The position numbers were made by a program, and so were the translations under genes. DNA of 64,000 nt from Rhabdochlamydiaceae bacterium (GTDB lineage Bacteria; Chlamydiota; Chlamydiia; Chlamydiales; Rhabdochlamydiaceae): the NCBI GenBank assembly GCA_019752555.1, contig JAIELY010000010.1:1-64000 (forward strand), written 5' to 3'. Shown in pieces: positions 8,458 through 17,892 of this stretch. Under the pieces are notes generated by a model that searched no databases, was not told the origin of the DNA, and worked only from the letters and a program-made list of their open reading frames with translations. The first letter of the stretch is position 1, and each line of letters begins with the position of its first letter.

Positions 8458-11400
8458 TGATCTCTTCTTGAGCTACTTCTTCAGGGGTGATTTCAAATTC
8501 CAGGTCTAAGCGGTTCATGTGATCTGTCCAATTCGAAGATAAAATTGGCGCATGTTTTACATCGCAGTAAAAGAGTTTTTTCTTCCAAACACCGCAAGCG
8601 TTGAGGAACTGAATGTTGAATGCGCGCGATGCTATGACAGGAAGTAGATCGGCGAGCGATCCCATATTATCGATCACAAGTTGCGGAGGAATTCCAAAGA
8701 AGTCGTCTTTGTAATAGAACTTAAAGGGTGTAGCGCCGTAGGTGCCATTGGGGAACCAAAAGCCCCACTCTTCTGTGGCGCTATTTTTATAAAGCGGTCC
8801 TGGAAAGAAGGGGGCGCCGTTGATCAGGGTGCCGGGCGCAATATGGTTAAATGCCTGGGTGGAGGTATAAATTTTCAGTTTCCCTGTAGCCAAAAGGGTT
8901 GAGCCAAAAGTGAAACTTCCATGACCGGCATTCGGCTGTGTGTTAAAGAGGTTATCGACAACTAAAGTGAGATTCCCGCTGTTTGCAACGGAGCTTCTGT
9001 TGAGGATGCTGGCTTGTCCTGTCGATGACAAAATGGAGCAGTTCACGCCGGCTTTGATCGTCATCTGGCAGGCGCCAATGGTGGTAGAAAGACTTTGTCC
9101 TCCATGGCCGATCTGTGCATTTGCAGAAGCTAAAGGGCCTGCTAACACGTTGATGGAGCCTTGAGAGCTGATTGTCATGTTTCCGCTGAGCGTTGAGCTT
9201 TGGGCTGTTTGGTCGATATGTCCAATCTGAGCAAAACCCAACGTTCCAGCTCCAGCAGCAGCTGCTTTTAGCGTGATGTCTCCTCCAGTAAGGAGAATGA
9301 TCTGTCCGCTTAAATTCGAAACAGCATTATCGGGGGTTCCATGTCCGATGGCAGCGAAGCTTATCGTATTAAAACCATCGAGCAAGGTGGTGCCAATGAC
9401 AGGTCCAATTGTGATGTTGCCTTGAGCCGTTGTAAGGATCGATCCGATTTGCGCTTGTGCATCTAATGCCGTTCCCGCAATTAAGGTGAGGTTTCTCCCC
9501 ACGTTTGAAACATACACAGATGCGGAACTTCCAATCGGCCGAATGGCAGCAGCAGCTCCTGCTGCTGAGCCTCCTGTCAGGATCAGATCGCGCGCTACGT
9601 TGATGAGCGCGGTGCCAGATTGGTTGCTGATGAGTGCACTCGAATTTGGGTTAATGCTTCCTGAGATTAAAAGGTCTCTAGTGCTTGCTACGGCAAGAGC
9701 CCCTGTGCCCTGAGTTGAAATGAAAGTGGCTTCCTGGATGTTAAAGTCGCCCTGGTTAAGTGTCTCAGCTGCAATCGAGCCAGATCCTGTTGTGAAAATC
9801 TGTGTGGAATTAATCAGAGAGATGCCCAACGCCCCTGAGCCTGCAAGAGCAATATTGCCATCGATTGCATGGACCATAACAGGAAAGGGGACAGATCCCT
9901 GAGAGCTCAACCCTGTATTACCGGGACTGATGCCCACGATCGCAATGGAGCCTGTACCTGTAGAGCTAATATTAGTTCCTGCTGTGAGAAATGTTCCAAT
10001 CGAGGTGGCAAGAGTCGCAGGCGCTAGAGTCGATCCGGAAATAGAGATGTTGCCTTTACCGGTTGTTGTGATCGTCGGCGAATTGACAAGAATCCCGATA
10101 TCTCCGATTTGTGTATTTCCCCTGATGGATAGATTTCCATCGGCAATTGTTAGTGTCGTTTGGAAGAGAGTCACTCCTGAGTGAGAGGGTACTGTGGCGC
10201 CAGAGGAGCCAACTAAAGTCATATTTCCCGTCCCAGTGCAGCTCAACGTGCTGACATTAGGCTGAACGCCATCAAAGCCTGGTGCTGTGGCAATATTTTC
10301 TCCGATGAGGGTGATATTGCCTTGATGGGTTGTTACGATCGTGCCATTTCCAAACGCAATGCCTCCCTGGCCGATCCCTTGAAGTGTAATATTTCCAGCT
10401 CCTGTTGCAGTTAAAGTGGGGCCGAAGCAAGTGATCCCTTTACCCCCAGTTGGTGTATTTGTCCCAAAAAACGAGATGTTGCCGTCGACAAAGGAGAAAG
10501 TGCTGGTGCCAATGATCGTGCCGTTGCTGTTGCCTTGAATGTTAATGCTGCCAGAGGCGGTATTGGTGATCGTTGTTGTGCCTGTAAATAAAGTAAAATT
10601 GGCTCCGGCAATTAAAGACAGCGTATTGTCTGTGCTCCATGAGATTGCCACGTTATTATTTACGGAGAGATTTTGCGTAGCGCCATTTGTGGAATTTGCT
10701 GTGTCAATCGTAAGAGAGCTTAATGCGAGTTGTCCATTGATCCAGCCATCATTAAAAAGATCCATGGATACTGGCGGCGCGGTATTCGGTCCGGATTGGA
10801 TGGTCACCGAACCTGGATCGATAAGGAGCAGTCCATCGCTGCCATGAAGGGCTCTTAAATCAGGATGGTCATTAACCCGCACCCCCGCCATAGCAGAAAT
10901 CTCTGCAAAGCCCCCATTTCCAGAGGAGCCAAGAGCTCTTGCATTAATGTGGCCATTGAAGTCTGTTTTTTCATTGGCCCAAATAATGACAGATCCCGCG
11001 TCAAGGCTGAGTCCATCTGCGCTCATTTGCGCACCTTGTGCCACAAACACGTGATCGGCATTTAATAACGAGGGATCTTGACCTCGGGAACCGCCGCCGA
11101 TTGTGATTTTGCCGCCTCTTAGCCCGGATGTGTCGATCTGAGAGGCTGGCTCTAGGACGATGTTTTTTCCAAGAACCTGGATCTCACCGGAGGCTGCAGT
11201 AAGAGTTCCCTCAACATTCACACCTCCATAGGTCGCACAAAGCAAGATTTTACCCCCTTGCTCTTCAAGTGTGAGTGTTTCTGTTTTTCCTCCCATGCGG
11301 ATCGCCTTTTCATAGGGGCTTGTGCTTTGTAGTTCAATGGCAAGAGCTTGCAGGGTTCCTGAGTTTGAAATTTCTCCTGATTCGAGAGGTTCCATACGGA

Positions 11401-11989
11401 TATAGACTCTCTGATCGCCCTCGGGTTGGATGAGCACTTCAGTTCCAGATCCCATACCGATGAACTTGCCCTCGGCAGTTCCTTCATTAGCGATCTCTTT
11501 AGCGATGAGAAAAATATTTCCCTCGGCGCACTGGATTTTTCCTTGGTTGACGATTTTACCGTCGCCAGGAAGTTTAAATAAAAGCTCTTTACCATTGATA
11601 AAGTCTGAGTTTGCTATGTCGGCAGTTGAAGCGATAAACCCAGCTGTTTGAATGAACGCGTTCGGGCCGACCAAAATCCCTTGTGGGTTGATGAGATACA
11701 CTTGACCGTTGGAGGTGAGCGTGCCTAAGAGCGTGCTGAATTGACTGCCTGTCACGCGATTTAAGACTTTGGATGCGGCGTTAACTTGTGCAAAGTGAAG
11801 ATGTTCATTCTCTTGAATCGAAAACTGATCCCAATGCAAAATCGCCTGAGGAGAATTTTCAATGATGGTTTGATTTCCTTGCGATGTTGCCGTGGCAGAG
11901 CCGCAGATGACTTGAAAATCTCCCGCATTTAAGTGCAGAGAAAGATATAGGGGAGTTGCGATCAAAAATTGAGTGAGTGGATTTCTCAT
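8435..11989 (-). CDS. Filamentous-haemagglutinin-type exoprotein (TpsA) of a two-partner secretion system
   Basis: A 1184-aa secreted protein. Residues 1-22 form a short signal peptide. Residues 25-200 are the TPS secretion domain, with NEHLHF near 61-66 and the NPQGI motif at 101-105 (NPNGI in the family). The rest is a long run of imperfect 20-30 residue units rich in Gly, Thr, Ser, Asn and Ile (GNITLxG, GSGSIA and the like), as expected of a right-handed beta-helix. The last 110 residues differ in composition (Trp/Tyr/Phe, then acidic) and may be a cap. At 1184 aa it is short for an FHA. It lies 16 bases behind its transporter gene. It is probably a surface or secreted adhesin. Confidence 0.88.
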   Translation of the reverse strand: MRNPLTQFLIATPLYLSLHLNAGDFQVICGSATATSQGNQTIIENSPQAILHWDQFSIQENEHLHFAQVNAASKVLNRVTGSQFSTLLGTLTSNGQVYLINPQGILVGPNAFIQTAGFIASTADIANSDFINGKELLFKLPGDGKIVNQGKIQCAEGNIFLIAKEIANEGTAEGKFIGMGSGTEVLIQPEGDQRVYIRMEPLESGEISNSGTLQALAIELQSTSPYEKAIRMGGKTETLTLEEQGGKILLCATYGGVNVEGTLTAASGEIQVLGKNIVLEPASQIDTSGLRGGKITIGGGSRGQDPSLLNADHVFVAQGAQMSADGLSLDAGSVIIWANEKTDFNGHINARALGSSGNGGFAEISAMAGVRVNDHPDLRALHGSDGLLLIDPGSVTIQSGPNTAPPVSMDLFNDGWINGQLALSSLTIDTANSTNGATQNLSVNNNVAISWSTDNTLSLIAGANFTLFTGTTTITNTASGSINIQGNSNGTIIGTSTFSFVDGNISFFGTNTPTGGKGITCFGPTLTATGAGNITLQGIGQGGIAFGNGTIVTTHQGNITLIGENIATAPGFDGVQPNVSTLSCTGTGNMTLVGSSGATVPSHSGVTLFQTTLTIADGNLSIRGNTQIGDIGILVNSPTITTTGKGNISISGSTLAPATLATSIGTFLTAGTNISSTGTGSIAIVGISPGNTGLSSQGSVPFPVMVHAIDGNIALAGSGALGISLINSTQIFTTGSGSIAAETLNQGDFNIQEATFISTQGTGALAVASTRDLLISGSINPNSSALISNQSGTALINVARDLILTGGSAAGAAAAIRPIGSSASVYVSNVGRNLTLIAGTALDAQAQIGSILTTAQGNITIGPVIGTTLLDGFNTISFAAIGHGTPDNAVSNLSGQIILLTGGDITLKAAAAGAGTLGFAQIGHIDQTAQSSTLSGNMTISSQGSINVLAGPLASANAQIGHGGQSLSTTIGACQMTIKAGVNCSILSSTGQASILNRSSVANSGNLTLVVDNLFNTQPNAGHGSFTFGSTLLATGKLKIYTSTQAFNHIAPGTLINGAPFFPGPLYKNSATEEWGFWFPNGTYGATPFKFYYKDDFFGIPPQLVIDNMGSLADLLPVIASRAFNIQFLNACGVWKKKLFYCDVKHAPILSSNWTDHMNRLDLEFEITPEEVAQEEIINEDNLF

Positions 11990-12005
11990 CTGTTACCTTA
12001 AATGT

Positions 12006-13649
12006 TTAGAAGCTGCCGATGACACTAAAATGGATCATCGCAAGGCCTCCGTTAAAATGTTTTTTATGTAGTTTTACGCCGACATCGAATCGCATCGTTA
12101 AATAAGTGTCGTAAACGTAGCGGATGCCAGGACCTGTTCCAAGAAGATAATTCGTTTTAAATCCAGGGATTTCTGCAGTGTGGTCGGTGCCCCATCCATA
12201 ATCGATAAAGGCTAAGAATTGCAATCCATCGACGTGCTTTTTAAAAATGGAAATTTGAGGGGTGCGCACTTCTAAAGTGCTTAAAAAGGCTGTATCCTTA
12301 TTGAGAGTGCGCTGCTCATAGCCGCGTACGGTGTCGTAGCCGCCGATTCCATATTGCTCGCTTGGAAGTAAATTGTTTGAAGCAATTTGTCCTCGGCTTA
12401 AAAGATAAAGGGCCCAATTTGCAGGAAGCCTTTGCAAATAGGAAAGAGCTCCACGAAAATAGACCCATGTTGGAGAGCCTCCTCGACGCAGGCTTTGGTA
12501 GGCGTGTTTACTTTGGTCGGGAAGCCAAGAGCCAGGCGAAAAGAACAGCTCTCCATCAAAATCAAATTGAAAACTGTTTTGGCTATAGGAACCTTTATAT
12601 TCTACAAGCAGCTGGGTCAAGTTGACATTGTGACTGGCTCTTGGAGAGACATCGGAAAACTCAAACGTGTTATTAGTCCTTTTAAAATCGCCTCCCACAA
12701 TCACGTTGTGTTCTAAGTGGGAGTACATCGGAAGAGGAATTTCATAACGCAGGCTCCCTTGACAGCTCCATCCGTGGTTCCGCGTTGTCGGAAAACTAAA
12801 GTGGGGATTCACCACACTGTATCCGCCATAAACATTGAGAATGTGATGCCAGGTGAGAGGTGCTATGTATTGCACTGTAACCGCTTGAAATTGATTGCGG
12901 TTATAAGAAGCTGTGTACTGATATGCGAGCTGATGGCCTAATCCAAAGGCATTTCCCCAATTAAACCCCATGAACCAACGGTTTCGTCCGACCGATTCGA
13001 TCCCCGTGTTATCGACACCTGCATAAAGCTGAATTGGGGAGCGTTCTTTTATGGCAAGAGTGACATCGGTTGTGTAGTCCTCTTTTCCTTGCGAGTAAAT
13101 CAGATCGGCTTGTAGGAAAGGGTCTCGATTAATGAAGTAGAGATTTTCTCTTAACTCATCGGTATCGATCTCATCTCCTTTTTTGAGTCCTAAAAACTGC
13201 TTTAATACCCGTCCGCTATGCCAGGAATTGCCCTCGACGCTGACATTTCCCACATGGGTTTCTAAGATCCGAAATTGGAGCACTCCCTCTGTGACATCTT
13301 GTGGGGGAACTTGGATTAATACAAATGGGTGTGAAGCATTTTTATAAAAGTCTTTAATTTTGGTTTGGATCTCTTTAACAGAGTCGATAGTAATTGCGTG
13401 ATGATCAAGAAGTGGCTCTAGCTCTTTTTGCAGGTTTTGCTTCGATCCAGGAAGGTCTACTCCGATCCACTGCACTCCTTGCATGTGTTGAAGTTGTTCA
13501 GGGGTTAGCTCAGGAGCAGAGGGTCCTAAAAGAACAATGGCTTTGATTGCAATTAAAGGCTGAGATTGTTCCGATGCAGGAGCGCTGGGTGCAGCACACG
13601 CAAGTGCGCTGTGGATCAGAAGAAAAGCCATTAGATATTTCGTGGACAT
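12006..13649 (-). CDS. Two-partner secretion outer-membrane transporter (TpsB; ShlB/FhaC/HecB family)
   Basis: 547 aa from the ATG at 13649, chosen because MSTKYLMAFLLIHSALACAA is then a good signal peptide; in-frame upstream starts (to 13727) would add an untypical basic leader. Residues about 30-180 hold POTRA-like periplasmic domains (VLIQVPPQDVTEGVLQFRILETHVG). The remainder is a 16-strand-type barrel with the family motifs VDNTGIESVGRNRWF and GGYDTVRGYEQRTL (the VRGY motif of lid loop L6) and a final aromatic residue. It exports the TpsA encoded directly downstream. The Shine-Dalgarno is weak, so the start is less certain than the call. Confidence 0.9.
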   Translation of the reverse strand: MSTKYLMAFLLIHSALACAAPSAPASEQSQPLIAIKAIVLLGPSAPELTPEQLQHMQGVQWIGVDLPGSKQNLQKELEPLLDHHAITIDSVKEIQTKIKDFYKNASHPFVLIQVPPQDVTEGVLQFRILETHVGNVSVEGNSWHSGRVLKQFLGLKKGDEIDTDELRENLYFINRDPFLQADLIYSQGKEDYTTDVTLAIKERSPIQLYAGVDNTGIESVGRNRWFMGFNWGNAFGLGHQLAYQYTASYNRNQFQAVTVQYIAPLTWHHILNVYGGYSVVNPHFSFPTTRNHGWSCQGSLRYEIPLPMYSHLEHNVIVGGDFKRTNNTFEFSDVSPRASHNVNLTQLLVEYKGSYSQNSFQFDFDGELFFSPGSWLPDQSKHAYQSLRRGGSPTWVYFRGALSYLQRLPANWALYLLSRGQIASNNLLPSEQYGIGGYDTVRGYEQRTLNKDTAFLSTLEVRTPQISIFKKHVDGLQFLAFIDYGWGTDHTAEIPGFKTNYLLGTGPGIRYVYDTYLTMRFDVGVKLHKKHFNGGLAMIHFSVIGSF

Positions 13650-13782
13650 GGAGATGACTCGTGGTTGCCAGGTTAGCATTTGATATAAATTATATTTTAT
13701 TTTGAATCTATTCTTTTTGAATTCCAAACAACAGATATTTGGTTTAACATGGATTCTTTAATAGAAGAGAGTGGGTTTATTG

Positions 13783-14571
13783 ATGGAAGGTCGTTTTCTT
13801 TTTCTAGGAACAGGCGGATCGATGGGCGTACCGGTAATCGGCTGCCCCTGTTCTGTGTGCAATTCCACCTCGTTGCCCAATAAACGCAAGCGTTCTTCAG
13901 CGCTCATCACTTTAGGCAACAAGGTTTTCTTGATTGATGCAGGTCCTGATTTTAGAGAGCAAGCCCTGCATTATTCGATTAAGCACCTAGATGGTGTTTT
14001 ACTTACCCATCATCATTATGACCATGTGGGGGGGCTCGATGATTTGAGGATATTTTATATCCTTCAACATCATCCGTTGCCCTGTCTTCTTTCCAATGAG
14101 ACGATGGATGAGCTGAAATTGCGCTATCATTATATGCTTAAACCCAAACAAGAGGGGAAAAGCTTAACCGCGCAGCTTAAATTTACCCTGCTGCCAAATG
14201 CGTTTGGCGATCTGATTTTTGAAGGAGTGAAGATCCATTACATGTCTTTTTCGCAAGCGGGCACCAAAGTAACAGGGTACCGCATTGGCAGTTTAGCTTA
14301 CATTTCCGATATCCGTGAATACACTGAAGAGCTTTTTGTCGCGCTTAAAGGTGTTAAAACACTCATTTTAAGTGCGCTTGCTCAAATTCCTACGAAAATG
14401 CACTTTAGTGTGGAAGAGGCTCTTGCCTTTTCTCAGTTAGTTGGTGCAGAAAAGACTTATTTAACCCATATCGCCCACGATCTTGATCATGAAGCTGTGA
14501 ATGCACGGCTTCCCTCCCAGGTGCGTTTGAGCTATGATGGTTTAGACATCCCTTTTGAGGCCATTTTATGA
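13783..14571 (+). CDS. PhnP-like metallo-beta-lactamase-fold hydrolase
   Basis: 262 aa from the ATG at 13783 (a GTG at 13771 is the alternative). LGTGGSMGVPVIGCPCSVC near the N-terminus carries the paired cysteines typical of the PhnP branch, and LTHHHYDHVGGLDDL is the HxHxDH metal site. THIAHDLDHE near the C-terminus gives the last metal histidine. PhnP of E. coli opens a cyclic phosphoribosyl phosphate, but no phn genes are near, so here it is more likely a general phosphodiesterase. The hflX gene starts inside its stop (ATGA at 14568-14571). I recall the same phnP-hflX neighbourhood from Chlamydia. Confidence 0.87.
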   Translation: MEGRFLFLGTGGSMGVPVIGCPCSVCNSTSLPNKRKRSSALITLGNKVFLIDAGPDFREQALHYSIKHLDGVLLTHHHYDHVGGLDDLRIFYILQHHPLPCLLSNETMDELKLRYHYMLKPKQEGKSLTAQLKFTLLPNAFGDLIFEGVKIHYMSFSQAGTKVTGYRIGSLAYISDIREYTEELFVALKGVKTLILSALAQIPTKMHFSVEEALAFSQLVGAEKTYLTHIAHDLDHEAVNARLPSQVRLSYDGLDIPFEAIL

Positions 14572-15869
14572 CAGAAGAGAGACTTGACCCTACAGCTCCC
14601 TTTGATCTTAAAGCATTTCATAAAGCCTTTCTTATTGGCATCTATCGCTCTAGCGATGAAAAGCTCAGTTGCGAGGAAAATTTAGCTGAATTAGAGCGTT
14701 TGTGTGAAACCTATGGCATTTCTGCGATCGCACAGATCCCGTGTCCGATCAAAAAGCTCGATGCTGGAACGTATATCGGCTCTGGAAAGATAGACGAGAT
14801 TTTGAAAAAAGCAGAAGAGATGCAAGCAGAGCTGTTAATTTTTGACGATGAGATCTCTCCTCATCAGCAGCGCAATTTGGAAAAAATTTTCTCCCGGCCC
14901 GTGATCGACCGCACTGAGTTGATCCTCGAAGTATTTGCTCAGCGCGCGCGTACCAAAGAAGCCAGGCTGCAAGTGGAGCTTGCAAAAGTTAAATACCAAT
15001 TTCCTAGACTGCGCAGAATGTGGACCCACCTCTCGCGCCAATCGGCGGCAGGCGGCGGCGCCTATCTGAAGGGAGAAGGGGAGAAGCAAATTGAAATCGA
15101 TAGACGTCTTTTGCGCCGCAGAATCGATCGATTAAAAGTTGAAATTGAAGACGTTGCCGAGCAGCGCCTCACTCAACGCGTGTTAAGACAAAGAACTGGC
15201 ATTCCCACATTTGCGATCGTAGGCTATACAAATGCCGGCAAATCGACATTGCTTAATGCGCTCACAAAGGCAAATGTGCTTTCTGAAGATAAACTCTTTG
15301 CAACACTCGACACAACGACACGTAAATTTCAACTGCCCAATCGCCAAGAGATCTTGCTCATCGATACAGTTGGATTTATCCGTAAGATCCCTCATACGCT
15401 AGTTGCCGCATTCAAAAGCACGCTTGAAGAGGCGATCCATACGGATATTCTTTTGCATCTCATTGATGTGAGCCATCCTCAAGCAGAAAAACAAGCAGAA
15501 GAGACGGTCAGTGTTTTGAAAGAGCTAGGAGCTGCAGACCGCCCTACAATTACAGTGTTTAACAAGATCGACCTTTGTGAAAATCCAACGCTTCTTGTGA
15601 GACTGCGTCTAAAGTATCCCAAAACGGTTGCGATTTCTGCGACTAATGGCACCGGCTTTGAGGAGCTTTTGGAGATGATGATCCAAGAGATTTCTCTTTT
15701 GCGCAAACTAATTAAAGCCAGAATCCCTCAAAGCCATTACGCACTTGTCAGCGAGCTGATGCGCGAGGGGAAGGTGATCACCTGCGAATATGAGGAAAAC
15801 GATATTCTTCTAGAAGCAGAGATTCCCGCGCGGCTTGAATATAAGGTTCTTCCATTTTTAGAAAGGTGA
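14568..15869 (+). CDS. hflX: GTPase HflX
   Basis: A 433-aa ribosome-associated GTPase that splits stalled or heat-damaged ribosomes in the best-studied bacteria. The N-terminal HflX domain holds the glycine-rich nucleotide-contact region GTYIGSGKIDEI and the SAAGGGAYLKGEGEKQIE segment. The G domain follows with G1 GYTNAGKST, G2 TTTRKF, G3 DTVGF, and G4 NKID. It is translationally coupled to the PhnP-like gene by a 4-base overlap. RadC follows 4 bases after its stop. Confidence 0.95.
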   Translation: MTEERLDPTAPFDLKAFHKAFLIGIYRSSDEKLSCEENLAELERLCETYGISAIAQIPCPIKKLDAGTYIGSGKIDEILKKAEEMQAELLIFDDEISPHQQRNLEKIFSRPVIDRTELILEVFAQRARTKEARLQVELAKVKYQFPRLRRMWTHLSRQSAAGGGAYLKGEGEKQIEIDRRLLRRRIDRLKVEIEDVAEQRLTQRVLRQRTGIPTFAIVGYTNAGKSTLLNALTKANVLSEDKLFATLDTTTRKFQLPNRQEILLIDTVGFIRKIPHTLVAAFKSTLEEAIHTDILLHLIDVSHPQAEKQAEETVSVLKELGAADRPTITVFNKIDLCENPTLLVRLRLKYPKTVAISATNGTGFEELLEMMIQEISLLRKLIKARIPQSHYALVSELMREGKVITCEYEENDILLEAEIPARLEYKVLPFLER

Positions 15870-15873
15870 TCGT

Positions 15874-16575
15874 ATGGCCTCTTTTGCACTGCGCGAACTG
15901 CCTGCCGAATTAAGACCTCGTGAGCGCCTAGAGCGGCATGGAGTCGATGCCTTGAGTCTCAAAGAACTGATCGCGATTGTCTTGAGTAATGGCACCCAGG
16001 GTAAATCCGTCTTAAGTTTAAGCGAGGAGCTGATTGTACGTTTTGGCAGTTTGGATCGCTTACTTGAAGCCTCTATTTTCGAGCTCATGGAAATTAAAGG
16101 GATCGGAAGGGCAAAAGCGATCCAGCTCAAAGCTGTCTTTGGCATCGCTCTCAAGTGCCGTCAAGTCGCAATTCCTGATAAACAGACCATCGCAGCTCCT
16201 GAACATGCCTATGCGATTGCAAAAAATGAGATCGCAGAAGAAAAACAAGAAGTGCTCATGGTGATTTTACGCGATGTGCGCGGGTGTTTGATCCATCAAG
16301 AATCTGTGTCAAAAGGCACTCTTTCTGAAATCCTTGTGCATCCGCGCGAGGTGTTTTATCCCGCTGTGCGCTACAAGGCGCATAGCTTGATCCTCGCGCA
16401 TAATCATCCCAGCGGAGATCCGACGCCGTCTCAAGCGGATTTAGAACTGACCCGCTGTCTTATGCATGCCGGCCGAACGATGGGAATCTCTCTCGATGAT
16501 CACCTCATCGTGTGCGCCCACACCTACATTTCGTTATGTGAAAAAGGCTATATCCCTGCCCGCGCTAGGTATTGA
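15874..16575 (+). CDS. radC: RadC/JAB-domain protein
   Basis: A 233-aa protein with an N-terminal helix-hairpin-helix-like region (residues 25-90, LMEIKGIGRAKAIQLKAVFG) and a C-terminal JAB/MPN domain with the metal motif LAHNHPSGDPTPSQAD. Despite the name, a DNA-repair role for RadC is not established; the family is also linked to mobile elements and genome maintenance. It starts 4 bases after hflX and is last in that operon. Confidence 0.92.
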   Translation: MASFALRELPAELRPRERLERHGVDALSLKELIAIVLSNGTQGKSVLSLSEELIVRFGSLDRLLEASIFELMEIKGIGRAKAIQLKAVFGIALKCRQVAIPDKQTIAAPEHAYAIAKNEIAEEKQEVLMVILRDVRGCLIHQESVSKGTLSEILVHPREVFYPAVRYKAHSLILAHNHPSGDPTPSQADLELTRCLMHAGRTMGISLDDHLIVCAHTYISLCEKGYIPARARY

Positions 16576-16618
16576 TGAGAAACGATCGTTAATTTCAATG
16601 CGGTAACGAGCCACTTTG

Positions 16619-17785
16619 TCAGAGATGAACAGAACTTTCTATAGACTGATTGGGAATTAAGTTTTTTAAAAATTCTGCAACAGGAAGACAGAGGATATCT
16701 CCCATTTTCAATCGTTCATTGCCGCGATAAAGAAGCAAAGCTTTAGCTTCTGGATAATCTCCCAAAAAGGCTTGTAATCCCCTCAGATCTTGGGAAGAGA
16801 CTTTCTTTGCATTTTTCACTTCAATTGCATAAAAGCTCTTTTCTCCATAAATAACAAAATCGACCTCGAGATCGGAACGCGTACGCCAAAAATATACAGA
16901 AGCTTGTTCTCTACTATAGTCGCACCAGGCGATTAAATGTTGAGCGATTAAACCCTCGAGAGCAGCTCCATCGATTTCTTGGGGGCGGTCAAGGGGACCT
17001 TTTGGGCGTAATACTTGAAATACCCCAGAATCAAACAGATAAAATTTGGGATGAGATGTTAAATGTCTTGCTGCTCTTTTTTCAAAGACTGGAATTTGAT
17101 AGGCAAGTAAAAGTTCTTCAAGAATTTCAATGTAATTACCCACAGTGGAGCGTTTTATTTCGCTTTCACGAGCTATATTTGTCGTATTGAGAATTGAACC
17201 ATGAGAAAATGAGATCACATCTAAAAAACGAGAGAATTGTTCTAAATTGCGTACCAGTCCTTCAGCCTGTATTTCCTCTTTAAGATATAACGAAATGTAT
17301 CCTTCTAAAACACTTCTTGGATCGTTAGATCGAATTAAAAGAGGAAGGAGCCCTTGAGAAAGAGCCGATTCAAAATTGAAATCTTTTCCGAGTTCTGATG
17401 CCATAAATGGATGAAGAGTTCTTTTATACGCCCTTCCCCCTAGCAAGTTAGCTCCTGTACGTTTTAGTTTTCGCGAACTTGATCCCGTAAGGACAAATTG
17501 CAAACCTTCTTTTTTCTCGATCATCAAATGCACGACATTTAAAAGAGCTGGAATTTTTTGAACTTCATCGATCACAATCGTTTTTTTGTCAGGCTGCCCT
17601 TCGATCATTTCTTTAAGCATTTCAGGGCGACTGAGGAGCGCTCGTTCTAAATCGGGTTGTAAAAGGTCGATCCAAAGCGCCCCAGGGTGAAGCTTTTGAA
17701 TGAGAGTTGTCTTTCCAGTTCCCCTTGGGCCAAAAAGAAAATAACTCACACCAGGTTCTTGAAAGTAGCGTGGATAGAAATTCAT
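16619..17785 (-). CDS. AAA-type ATPase of the DUF4143 family
   Basis: A 388-aa protein. Walker A is GPRGTGKTT (19-27), Walker B is TIVIDEVQKIP (about 69-79), and FVLTGSSSRKLKRTGANLLGGRA is the sensor region typical of this ATPase group. The C-terminal half is DUF4143, with a winged-helix-like stretch (IARESEIKRSTVGNYIEILEE) and a PD-(D/E)XK-like end, SDLEVDFVIYG followed by AIEVKNA. The family is widespread, often carried in many copies, and has no settled function; roles linked to defence or mobile DNA have been suggested. An 18-bp inverted repeat sits directly upstream (17795-17869). Confidence 0.87.
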   Translation of the reverse strand: MNFYPRYFQEPGVSYFLFGPRGTGKTTLIQKLHPGALWIDLLQPDLERALLSRPEMLKEMIEGQPDKKTIVIDEVQKIPALLNVVHLMIEKKEGLQFVLTGSSSRKLKRTGANLLGGRAYKRTLHPFMASELGKDFNFESALSQGLLPLLIRSNDPRSVLEGYISLYLKEEIQAEGLVRNLEQFSRFLDVISFSHGSILNTTNIARESEIKRSTVGNYIEILEELLLAYQIPVFEKRAARHLTSHPKFYLFDSGVFQVLRPKGPLDRPQEIDGAALEGLIAQHLIAWCDYSREQASVYFWRTRSDLEVDFVIYGEKSFYAIEVKNAKKVSSQDLRGLQAFLGDYPEAKALLLYRGNERLKMGDILCLPVAEFLKNLIPNQSIESSVHL

Positions 17786-17794
17786 TTTTTGCCC

Positions 17795-17869
17795 TGTTGT
17801 TGCAAAACGCCACCGTTGTTGGCGTTTTTGCGCTCATTTTGACATTTGCGTTGGCGTTTTGCAACAACA
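17795..17869. repeat. 18-bp perfect inverted repeat upstream of the DUF4143 ATPase
   Basis: TGTTGTTGCAAAACGCCA (17795-17812) is repeated in reverse as TGGCGTTTTGCAACAACA (17852-17869), with 39 bases between. Inside the spacer, GTTGGCGTTTTTGCG (17818-17832) is a third near-copy of the core, in the same direction as the right arm. It begins 10 bases before the ATPase start codon, so it occupies that gene's promoter region. Confidence 0.85.
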
Positions 17870-17892
17870 ATTCTTAAGTTTCAGATTATAAG

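Noticed and set aside
10539-10847. Plus-strand open frames opposite tpsA (also at 9486, 9720 and 9930)
   Set aside because: They are antisense shadows of the Val/Thr-rich repeats of tpsA and show Val/Pro-biased, patternless products.
17622-17870. Minus-strand open frame starting in the inverted repeat
   Set aside because: It lies out of frame inside the DUF4143 gene, which has clear Walker motifs; the repeat by chance opens the frame.
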